Shown: piece by piece, positions 17,591 through 24,080 of the stretch
Layout of the letters: every line of letters starts with the position of its first letter
How positions within the stretch are numbered: the first letter of the stretch is position 1
Origin: Lentzea fradiae
GTDB lineage: Bacteria > Actinomycetota > Actinomycetes > Mycobacteriales > Pseudonocardiaceae
DNA length: 64,000 nucleotides
Reading direction: 5' to 3'
Assembly: GCF_900100955.1 (NCBI RefSeq)
Contig: NZ_FNCC01000003.1
Span: 124,001 to 188,000 of the forward strand
Position numbers and translations under genes: made by a program
Notes under the pieces: generated by a model
Seen by the model: only the letters and a program-made list of their open reading frames with translations
The model's database searches: none
What the model was told of the DNA's origin: nothing

Positions 17591-18924
17591 TTCGTCTCCC
17601 CTCCGGCCGGAGCCGGCACGTCGACCACGGCCGGCACGGTGCGGACCTGGTAGTCCCGTTCGACCTGGATCCACACGAGGTACCTGCCCGGCAGCGGGAA
17701 CGAGTAGGTGAACGGCACGTCCGGCCCGTACGCGGCGACGCTCTCGTCCGGCTGGTCGGGCACGCCCGGCCGCGGCGGGATCATCGAGTGCACGTGCGCC
17801 CAGATCGGCGCGCTGACCGGGCCGTCGGTGACGGGACCGACGACGATCATGTGACCGAGCATGCCGAGCCACGGCTGCAGGTCCCGTTCACCGAACTTCG
17901 CGGTGATCGTGGTGGGCCTCCCCGCCTCCCGCACCTCCGTCACCAGCTCCGCCACGTCGTCGTGCGCCCCGACCGCCGCGTTCCCGGTGACGTCGACGCT
18001 GGAGCGCAACAGCTGCACTCCCCCGCCGCGCCGGGCGATCTCGGCGGCCACGGCGTGCGTGCCCCGCTCGGGGTCCTTGAGCCGGACCCGGTACTCGCCG
18101 GGTGCGGTGCGGACCGGGTGCAGGTGCCGCAGGCCGCCGGTCGGCGACACGACCACGAGGTGCACGAAAGCGTTGTCGTGCAACAGGAGGTCGTCCACGG
18201 GCCGTCCGGACGAACCGTCCGTCAGGTCCAGCACGAGGTCGTGGCCGTCCACCCGCGGGACCAGGTTCACCGGTGGCCGCGAGAAGTCCATGACAGGAGT
18301 CCTCTCGTACGGGTTCATGACGTTGTCGAACGTCGGGTCGAGGTGCGCGCCGGGTGGCGCGACCGGCGGGATGACGGGTGACAGCAACGCCGCTGTCGCC
18401 GCCACCGCCATCGCGACGACCACGCCGGTGGTGGGCACGAGCGCCAGGCCCGGCCTGCCGAGCACCGCGGCCAGCAGCGCCAGGAACAACAGGACGCCGG
18501 CCGCGATGAACCCGCCGTAGGTCGCGTTCTCCCAAGGAGAGGAGACCCGTGCCGGGATGACGAACGGGATGCTCGCCTCGTCGACGGAGAGCTCCCACGG
18601 TCCTGCCCTGTCCACGTGCACCACACCGGCGTAGAACCCCGGCGTGGCACCGAGAACGACCTTCGCCGAGCTCGTGGGAGCCCCGGCCGCACGTGCCGTC
18701 AGGGTGACTTCGCCTGCCGGTGACCCCGCGTGCGTCACCACGTCCACGTGCACAGGTCCCGGCACCTGCGCGACCCTCCGGATGATCACCGTGAGGTCGC
18801 GGTCTCCCAGGCTCTGCGCCACGTGGAGGTCGCCACCCACATGAGCACCGTCGGCCGCTGCCGGGCCCGTGGTCCCGAGGACCGCGCCCAGCACCACCAG
18901 CAAGATCGCAGCTGTTCGTTTCAT
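17587..18924 (-). CDS. PmoB-shaped protein: signal peptide, beta-domain, two membrane helices, His-rich C-terminal beta-domain
   Basis: 445 residues. Signal peptide 1-24; first beta-domain about 25-128 with His28 and His34 near the mature N-terminus; membrane helices about 139-156 and 160-184; C-terminal region 215-440 with two repeats of a His pattern (His249/255 then RHLHP 266-270; LGHMIVV 356-362 then WAHVH 375-379). PmoB of methane monooxygenase has the same order (cupredoxin, two helices, cupredoxin), and the segment ENATYGGF before the first helix sits where PmoB has its domain-membrane junction. The PmoB His-x-His copper ligands at the end of domain one are not conserved (AGPWELSV). 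Probably extracytoplasmic metal binding. First gene of the operon. Confidence 0.7.
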   Translation of the reverse strand: MKRTAAILLVVLGAVLGTTGPAAADGAHVGGDLHVAQSLGDRDLTVIIRRVAQVPGPVHVDVVTHAGSPAGEVTLTARAAGAPTSSAKVVLGATPGFYAGVVHVDRAGPWELSVDEASIPFVIPARVSSPWENATYGGFIAAGVLLFLALLAAVLGRPGLALVPTTGVVVAMAVAATAALLSPVIPPVAPPGAHLDPTFDNVMNPYERTPVMDFSRPPVNLVPRVDGHDLVLDLTDGSSGRPVDDLLLHDNAFVHLVVVSPTGGLRHLHPVRTAPGEYRVRLKDPERGTHAVAAEIARRGGGVQLLRSSVDVTGNAAVGAHDDVAELVTEVREAGRPTTITAKFGERDLQPWLGMLGHMIVVGPVTDGPVSAPIWAHVHSMIPPRPGVPDQPDESVAAYGPDVPFTYSFPLPGRYLVWIQVERDYQVRTVPAVVDVPAPAGGETK

Positions 18925-18984
18925 CGCGGCAGAACGTATCGACCACGAACCCCGGGAATCGTCACTGTCGCGGCGGAATCCGGG

Positions 18985-19000
18985 TCCCCCGCGCGGGGGA
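18985..19000. promoter_or_regulatory. Palindrome in the divergent promoter region of the copper-type operon and its two-component system
   Basis: TCCCCCGCGCGGGGGA is a perfect 16-base palindrome, 61 bases from the minus-strand start (18924) and 60 bases from the kinase start (19060). Its central position suits an operator for the response regulator at 20190-20885; inference only. Confidence 0.45.
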
Positions 19001-19059
19001 TTCGCAACCCCTGGGCGGCGGGAGGACCTCGGGGAGGGGATCGGGCAGGATCGTCCGTG

Positions 19060-20193
19060 ATGGACTCCGTCAAGATGCCCCTGAAACACCAGTCCTGGCT
19101 GGTGGCCGCCGTGTGCATGGCCGCGGACGGCGGTTTCGTGTTGTTCGAGAACGACTTCCCCTGGCCCGGCGCCCTGGTCCTCGTCCTCACGCTCGCCGTG
19201 GACGCGATGCTGGCCGGCCCCGCGCGGCTGTCCGGCTGGGTCGCCCTCGCGCAGGCCGTGCTCCCGCTCGTCGTCCTCGTCGCGATCGGGCCCGGCGTCG
19301 AGTCGAACGACGCGGGACAGCTCATCGCCGCGTACCGGGCGGGAGCCTGGCTGCGCGGCGCACCCGCGTTCCTCTCACTGGGAGCGCTCTTCGCGAGCCT
19401 CGTGGTGTGGTCGGTGGGCATCGGCGTGTCCCCGGCAGAAGGGCTGCTGGTGGCCACGAAGGCGGCGCTGCTGCCGTGGCTCGTCGGCCGCTACACCACC
19501 GCCCGCCGCGCCTACCTGGCCGAGCTGGAGAAGCGGTCGGAGATGGAGAAGCGCGACGCGAAAGCCGCCGTGGCCAAGGCGATCGCGGACGAACGCAGCG
19601 CGATCGCCCGCGACCTGCACGACGTGATCGTGCACCACGTGAGCGCGATCGGCCTGCACGCGGGCGCCGCCCGGCTGAGGCTGCCGGACGAGGACTCGAA
19701 GATCGCGGTGTCCCTGCGTTCCGTGGAGACGTCGAGCCGTGCCGCGATGGTCGACCTGAGGCACCTGCTCGACCTGCTGCACGGCGACAAGAGCGAGGGC
19801 GCGCGGCAGCCCGGCCTGGACAACGTCGACGAGCTGCTCGAAGGCGTCCGTTCCGCGGGCATCCCCGCCCGGCTGGAGGTGCGCGGCAAGAAGCGGGACG
19901 TGCCGGAGTCGTTGGACATCACCGTCTACCGGATCATCCAGGAGATGCTGACCAACGCCCTGCGCCACGGCGACTCCTCCGGCGTGCGGGTCACCCTGGA
20001 CTACGCTGCGGCGGCACTCGTCGTCGCGGCCGAGAACGTCGCGGGCGCCCGTGGCGGTTCCGGTGCCGTGCGCAGAGGACTCGTCGGAATCCGCAACCGG
20101 GCGTCGATGTTCGGTGGTACCACCGAGTGCGGCCTGGAACCCGACGGCCGCACCTGGCGCACCGTCGTCACCTTCCCCTTGGAGGAGTCATGA
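19060..20193 (+). CDS. Sensor histidine kinase divergent from the copper-type operon
   Basis: 377 residues. Five to six membrane segments (about 12-155), a Lys/Glu-rich coil, HisKA_3 motif IARDLHDVIVHHVSAIGLHAG near residue 190, and an HATPase domain with N-box QEMLTNALRHGDS and terminal G-rich RRGLVGIRNRASMFGG. Standard length for this class. ATG 19060 follows AGGA; GTG 19057 is equally possible. The response regulator gene starts inside its stop codon (ATGA). Being divergent by 135 bases, it probably senses a condition that controls the PmoB/PmoC-like operon; this is an inference from position. Confidence 0.9.
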   Translation: MDSVKMPLKHQSWLVAAVCMAADGGFVLFENDFPWPGALVLVLTLAVDAMLAGPARLSGWVALAQAVLPLVVLVAIGPGVESNDAGQLIAAYRAGAWLRGAPAFLSLGALFASLVVWSVGIGVSPAEGLLVATKAALLPWLVGRYTTARRAYLAELEKRSEMEKRDAKAAVAKAIADERSAIARDLHDVIVHHVSAIGLHAGAARLRLPDEDSKIAVSLRSVETSSRAAMVDLRHLLDLLHGDKSEGARQPGLDNVDELLEGVRSAGIPARLEVRGKKRDVPESLDITVYRIIQEMLTNALRHGDSSGVRVTLDYAAAALVVAAENVAGARGGSGAVRRGLVGIRNRASMFGGTTECGLEPDGRTWRTVVTFPLEES

Positions 20194-20885
20194 CCCTGTC
20201 GGTGCTGCTGGCAGACGACCACGCGATGCTGCGCTCCGGCATGCGCGCCATCTTCGACACCCAGCCCGACCTGGAGTGCGTCGCGGAGGTCGCCGACGGA
20301 CGCGCGGCCGTGGCCGAGGTTGCCCGGCTGCGACCGGACGTCGCCGTGCTCGACATCCGCATGCCGAAGCTCGACGGCCTGGGCGCGACGGAGAGGATCC
20401 TCTCCGACCCGGCGAACCGCACGAAGGTGTTGCTGCTGACCACGTACGACTCCGACGAGTACGTGTACCGCGCGCTGACGGCCGGTGCGAGCGGGTTCCT
20501 GCTGAAGTCCTTGCCGCCCGAGGAGCTGATCTCCGCCGTCCGGGTCGCCGCCCGCGGCGACGCGTTGATCGACCCGTCGGTCACGCAGCGGCTGATCGCG
20601 CGGTTCGCCGTCAGCATCGCCCCGCCGCCCACGCCGCCGGAGCTGGCTTCGCTGACCGCGCGGGAACGCGAGGTGTTGCAGCTGGTCGCGGCGGCGTGCA
20701 GCAACGCGGAGATCGCGGCCCGCCTGCATGTCGGCGACGAGACGGTGAAGACGCACGTGTCCCGGGTGCTGGCCAAGCTGGGACTGCGGGACCGCGTACA
20801 CGCCGTCGCCTACGCGCACATGAACGGCCTGGTGCAGGCCCGGCCCGCCCCCAACACGGGACGGCCCGGCGCGCGCACGTCGTGA
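20190..20885 (+). CDS. NarL/FixJ-type response regulator
   Basis: 231 residues. Receiver: VLLADDHAMLRSG, phospho-Asp in VAVLDIRMPKLDG near residue 54, Lys in SGFLLKSLPP. C-terminal LuxR-type DNA-binding domain LTAREREVLQLVAAACSNAEIAARLHVGDETVKTHVSRVLAKLGLRDR. A Pro/Arg-rich tail ends the protein. Overlaps the kinase by 4 bases; GGAGGAG ribosome-binding site lies in the kinase 3' end. Confidence 0.93.
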   Translation: MTLSVLLADDHAMLRSGMRAIFDTQPDLECVAEVADGRAAVAEVARLRPDVAVLDIRMPKLDGLGATERILSDPANRTKVLLLTTYDSDEYVYRALTAGASGFLLKSLPPEELISAVRVAARGDALIDPSVTQRLIARFAVSIAPPPTPPELASLTAREREVLQLVAAACSNAEIAARLHVGDETVKTHVSRVLAKLGLRDRVHAVAYAHMNGLVQARPAPNTGRPGARTS

Positions 20886-20897
20886 CGACCGCGGCCG

Positions 20898-22262
20898 TCA
20901 GATCCTGCCCAGCAGCTGCCGGGCGGCCGTGAAGTCCCGCTCCCCCACCAGGAACTCCCGCACCGCCTGCTCCAGCTCGTCGCCGTGGATGGTTCCGTCG
21001 CCGTCGTGGTCGAGCTCCCGCATGGCCGCGATCAGCTCGTGCCGCCGCGGGCTGTGGGCGAGCAGCCGCGCGTACTCGTCCTGCCGCACCTCGCCGTTGC
21101 CGTCGCGGTCGACCAAGCCGCGCACTGCCGCCGCCACCGCGCCGTAGCCGTGCTCGCGGTCCGGTGGGCCCGGATAGCGTCCGTCCTCCAGCGCGGCGTT
21201 GTACGCGGCGGCGGTCACCGTGCCGTCCAACGGCGTGCCGGTCGTGGTGCACAGCTGCTCCCACCACGAGCGGAAGGCGTCGTGCACGCGGTCCTCGTCC
21301 TTCTCCTCCAGGTCGAGGTGTGTGCTGATCTCCCGCGCCATCGCGAGCAGGTCGTTCCAGCGCAGCGTGCCGTCGCCGTTCTGGTCCAGCACCGTCTCGA
21401 AGAACGACTCCGGCGCGGCGGGCGGCGGCTTCGGCACGGAGGCGGCCCTGATCGACGCCGCCGCGATCGGCAGGTAGCGCCACGGCTTCGGCAACAGCGC
21501 GGTCGCCAGCCGGACGGACAGGTGCAGGCCGTCGACCAGCAGACCCAGGCCGGGGAACGTGGTGAGGCGCAAGCGCTGGCGGTACGCCTCGGGCAGCGTC
21601 ACGGCGGTCGCCTGCACGACCGCGGTCACGAGGGCGTAGCGCACCGGCGCCCACACCGGTTCCGGCAACGGCAGGCCCGGCGGGGGCGGCACGCGGTGGA
21701 TGCTGCCGGACAGCAGGTCGCGGACCGTCGAGTTGTCCTCCAGCACCTCGGCCACCACGTGGTCGAAGTAGGTCTGGAACTCCTCCGGCGTGGCCGGCAG
21801 GTCGTCGGCGGACAGACCGAACTCGCGGCCCAGCCGGCGCCACTCGGCGTAGAAGCGGGCGGTCTCCTCCGGGGACAGCGGATCGCCGCTCAGCCGCCGC
21901 ATGGTCACGACGCCCTCGAAGAGCGTCAGGTGCACCCAGGCGCGTGCCGACGTGTCGCCCGCGTCGAACGAGCGGCCGTAGCGGTCTGTGCCGTGCATGC
22001 GCCGGTGCAGCCGTTCGAGCCGGGCGAGCTCACGGCGTTGCTCGGAAGCGCTGCCGTAGACGTAGGTCTGCAGGCTTTCCAGGGTGCGCAACAACCTGCG
22101 CCACGGCCGTGCGTTGTAAACGGAGTACTCGGCCACGGCGGCACCCACGGCCGGATGCGCGGACTGCAACACCAGGGTTCGGTGCATCACGAGCAGGAAC
22201 CGCCACTGACCGAGGTGGTCCCACGTGCTCGATCCCGGTCCCAGCGCCACGTCGACGGTCAT
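20898..22262 (-). CDS. DUF2236/MpaB-family oxygenase fused to a C-terminal EF-hand calcium-binding domain
   Basis: 454 residues. Residues ~10-265 are DUF2236 (latex-clearing protein/MpaB-like haem oxygenase family): LQSAHPAVGAAVAEYS, RPWRRLLRTLESLQTYVYGS, ARAWVHLTLFEGVV. Residues ~295-450 are a calerythrin-like EF-hand module; I see three canonical loops, DQNGDGTLRWND, DRDGNGEVRQDE and DHDGDGTIHGDE, and a fourth degenerate one. Known: Lcp and MpaB cleave polyisoprenoid or terpenoid chains; EF-hands bind Ca2+. I infer calcium-regulated oxygenase activity. ATG 22262 chosen because similarity starts there. Its promoter region is shared with the DUF305-like gene and its LacI operators. Confidence 0.88.
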   Translation of the reverse strand: MTVDVALGPGSSTWDHLGQWRFLLVMHRTLVLQSAHPAVGAAVAEYSVYNARPWRRLLRTLESLQTYVYGSASEQRRELARLERLHRRMHGTDRYGRSFDAGDTSARAWVHLTLFEGVVTMRRLSGDPLSPEETARFYAEWRRLGREFGLSADDLPATPEEFQTYFDHVVAEVLEDNSTVRDLLSGSIHRVPPPPGLPLPEPVWAPVRYALVTAVVQATAVTLPEAYRQRLRLTTFPGLGLLVDGLHLSVRLATALLPKPWRYLPIAAASIRAASVPKPPPAAPESFFETVLDQNGDGTLRWNDLLAMAREISTHLDLEEKDEDRVHDAFRSWWEQLCTTTGTPLDGTVTAAAYNAALEDGRYPGPPDREHGYGAVAAAVRGLVDRDGNGEVRQDEYARLLAHSPRRHELIAAMRELDHDGDGTIHGDELEQAVREFLVGERDFTAARQLLGRI

Positions 22263-22376
22263 GGTCCCGAAACGTAGGTCACGGCGGCGAGCGAAAGATC
22301 GGTTCCCACCGGGATTCACCTCATGCGGTCACGGGTTCCACCCTGTCGGGCCGCACAAGGCCACACCAGGGTGGCG

Positions 22377-22388
22377 GAGAGCGCTCTC
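22377..22388. promoter_or_regulatory. LacI-type operator, distal, in the 22263-22511 divergent region
   Basis: GAGAGCGCTCTC, perfect 12-base palindrome, 115 bases from the DUF2236 start and 124 bases from the DUF305-like start. It could act on either gene or by looping with the operator at 22461-22484. Confidence 0.7.
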
Positions 22389-22430
22389 ACGATCACCGCG
22401 CGACCAGCCCTCCGCACTGTCGAGATGCTC

Positions 22431-22484
22431 TTGACACCTCGCGAACCGGCCCGGCAGGCTGCCTGGGAGAGCGCTCTCCCAGGC
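22431..22484 (+). promoter_or_regulatory. Promoter with 24-base perfect palindromic operator for the DUF305-like gene
   Basis: TTGACA at 22431-22436 and CAGGCT at 22455-22460 (18-base spacer) form a plausible sigma-70-type promoter. Immediately after the -10 box, 22461-22484 is a perfect 24-base palindrome with half-site GCCTGGGAGAGC, containing the GAGAGCGCTCTC core. Binding there would block transcription start. Confidence 0.7.
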
Positions 22485-22511
22485 GGTTCTCCCGTCGGCA
22501 GGAGGACACAC

Positions 22512-23030
22512 ATGTCCAGCAAACCCGGCGCGCCAAGACGGCGTGCCCTCCTGGGTGTCACCGCCGTGCTGCTGACCGCGTGCTCGGCCGCACCCGCCGA
22601 ACCACCCGTGCCGTCCTCGTCTCCGTTCAACAGCACGGACACGGCGTGGGTGCAGCTGATGATCCCGATGAACGAACAGCTCCTGCCCGCCCTCGACGTC
22701 GCGCCGCCGGAGCTGCGCGAGCTCGCGGCCGAGCTGCGGGCGTCGCACTCGGACGAGCTGGTCCGGCTGCGGCGGCTGCGCGACCGGGCCGGGTTGCCGG
22801 ACACCAACGTGCACGCCGGTCACCAGATGCCCGGCTTGCTGTCGGCGGCGGACCTGCTGGCCGTCCGGACCGAACCGGCGTCGCTCGGCGAGAAGCTCCG
22901 CGAGCACCTCGGCCAGACCGCCAAGCTCGCGCGCAGCGAGCAGGAGAACGGAGCGGACGCGGAGACGAAAGCGCTGGCCACAGCCATCGAAGAGGCACGG
23001 GGCCGGCAGCTGGACCGGCTGGGAGGCTAG
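22512..23030 (+). CDS. DUF305-like secreted lipoprotein
   Basis: 172 residues. RRR and a hydrophobic stretch lead to lipobox VLLTACS, Cys24 lipidated (possibly Tat-exported). The helical domain (VQLMIPMNEQLLPALDVA, ELRASHSDELVRLRRLRDRAG, NVHAGHQMPGLLSAADL) resembles the DUF305 ferritin-like family, in which Met/His residues bind copper; here the usual HHxxA motif is replaced by PMNEQL, so metal binding is uncertain. GGAGGA precedes the ATG by 6 bases. Its stop shares bases with the stop of the convergent LacI gene. The strong double LacI-type operator is unusual for such a protein. Confidence 0.8.
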   Translation: MSSKPGAPRRRALLGVTAVLLTACSAAPAEPPVPSSSPFNSTDTAWVQLMIPMNEQLLPALDVAPPELRELAAELRASHSDELVRLRRLRDRAGLPDTNVHAGHQMPGLLSAADLLAVRTEPASLGEKLREHLGQTAKLARSEQENGADAETKALATAIEEARGRQLDRLGG

Positions 23031-24040
23031 GCCGACTCGCGCACGACGAGCTCCGGTTCGAAGATCACCGAACGCGGCCGCTGCCCCGGGCTCTCCAGGT
23101 CCGACAGCAGCAGCTCGCCCATCTCCGCCGCCATCCGCTCCACGGGCTGGCGGATGGTGGTGAGCTGCGGACGGCAGGCCAGCGCGGGCGCGCTGTCGTC
23201 GAACCCGACCACCGCCACGTCGCCGGGCACGCGCAGGCCGTGCTCCTGCAACACCTCGACGGCGGCCTGCGCCATCAGGTCGTTCGCGGCGAAGACGGCG
23301 TCGAGGTCGGGGCACTCGGCGAGCAGCCCGCGCATGGCCTCGGCCCCGCTCTCCGCCGTGAACCCGCCCTCCGCCGACGGCACGTACGGGAACCCGTGGC
23401 GGGCCAGGGCGTCGCGGAAGCCCGCGTGCCGGTCCTGGCTCGCGAGCACGTCGAGCGGCCCGGAGATCGTGGCGATGTTGTACCGGCCCGCCGCCACCAG
23501 GTGGTCTGCGGCCATCCTGCCGCCCGCGCGGTGGTCCATGTCGACGTAGCTGACCTGCATCGGCCTGCCGGGCCGCGCGAAGAGCACGGCGGGCACACCG
23601 GCGTCGAGCAGCCGCGACGGCAGCGGGTCGGACGGGTGGGTCGACACCAGCAGCGCGCCGTCGGCGCTGCCCTGACGGAGGAACTCGACGACCTCGGTCC
23701 TGGTCTGGTCCGAGTCGGCGAGCATGAGCACGGGGTGCACGCCGCGCAGCCGCAGGAAGTCGACGACGCCCGCGGTGACCCTGCCGAAGAACGGGTCGCT
23801 GAAGACGTCGGAGCCGCCACCCGCGCCGGAGATCACCAGCGCGACCGTGCCGGTGCGGCGGGTGACGAGAGACCGGGCCACGCGGTTGGGCGTGTACCCG
23901 GTCTGCTCGATCGCGTTCCGCACCGTCTCCTGGAGCTGCGGGTCCACGTTGCGCGTCCCGTTGACGACCCGCGAGACCGTCGCGCGAGACACACCGGCGA
24001 CTCGCGCGACGTCCTCCAGCGTGGGCGCGCCCTTGCTCAT
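23027..24040 (-). CDS. LacI-family repressor, CebR-like
   Basis: 337 residues. N-terminal helix-turn-helix TLEDVARVAGVSRATVSRVVNG, hinge helix NRVARSLVTRRTG, then a periplasmic-binding-protein fold sensor domain (DPFFGRVTAGVVDFLRLRG, ISGPLDVLASQDRHAGF, VVGFDDS, LTTIRQPVERMA). An operator-like palindrome lies 22 bases upstream (24062-24075), suggesting autoregulation. Cognate motifs precede several secreted enzymes in this window, so it likely represses a glycan-degradation regulon and is released by an oligosaccharide; the similarity of the operator to CebR/CelR boxes suggests a beta-glucan-derived ligand. The GH2 gene upstream is on the same strand, ending 41 bases before. Confidence 0.9.
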   Translation of the reverse strand: MSKGAPTLEDVARVAGVSRATVSRVVNGTRNVDPQLQETVRNAIEQTGYTPNRVARSLVTRRTGTVALVISGAGGGSDVFSDPFFGRVTAGVVDFLRLRGVHPVLMLADSDQTRTEVVEFLRQGSADGALLVSTHPSDPLPSRLLDAGVPAVLFARPGRPMQVSYVDMDHRAGGRMAADHLVAAGRYNIATISGPLDVLASQDRHAGFRDALARHGFPYVPSAEGGFTAESGAEAMRGLLAECPDLDAVFAANDLMAQAAVEVLQEHGLRVPGDVAVVGFDDSAPALACRPQLTTIRQPVERMAAEMGELLLSDLESPGQRPRSVIFEPELVVRESA

Positions 24041-24061
24041 GCTCCAGGTTCTACCACGTCA

Positions 24062-24075
24062 GGAGAGCGTTCTCC
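24062..24075. promoter_or_regulatory. LacI-type operator upstream of the lacI gene
   Basis: GGAGAGCGTTCTCC, one mismatch from perfect symmetry, between the GH2 stop codon and the repressor start. Likely autoregulatory site. Confidence 0.6.
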
Positions 24076-24080
24076 CAACA

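Noticed and set aside
19378..19391. GGGAGCGCTCTTC, operator-like sequence
   Set aside because: It lies inside the kinase reading frame, is only half symmetrical beyond the core, and encodes an ordinary membrane-segment stretch; likely chance.
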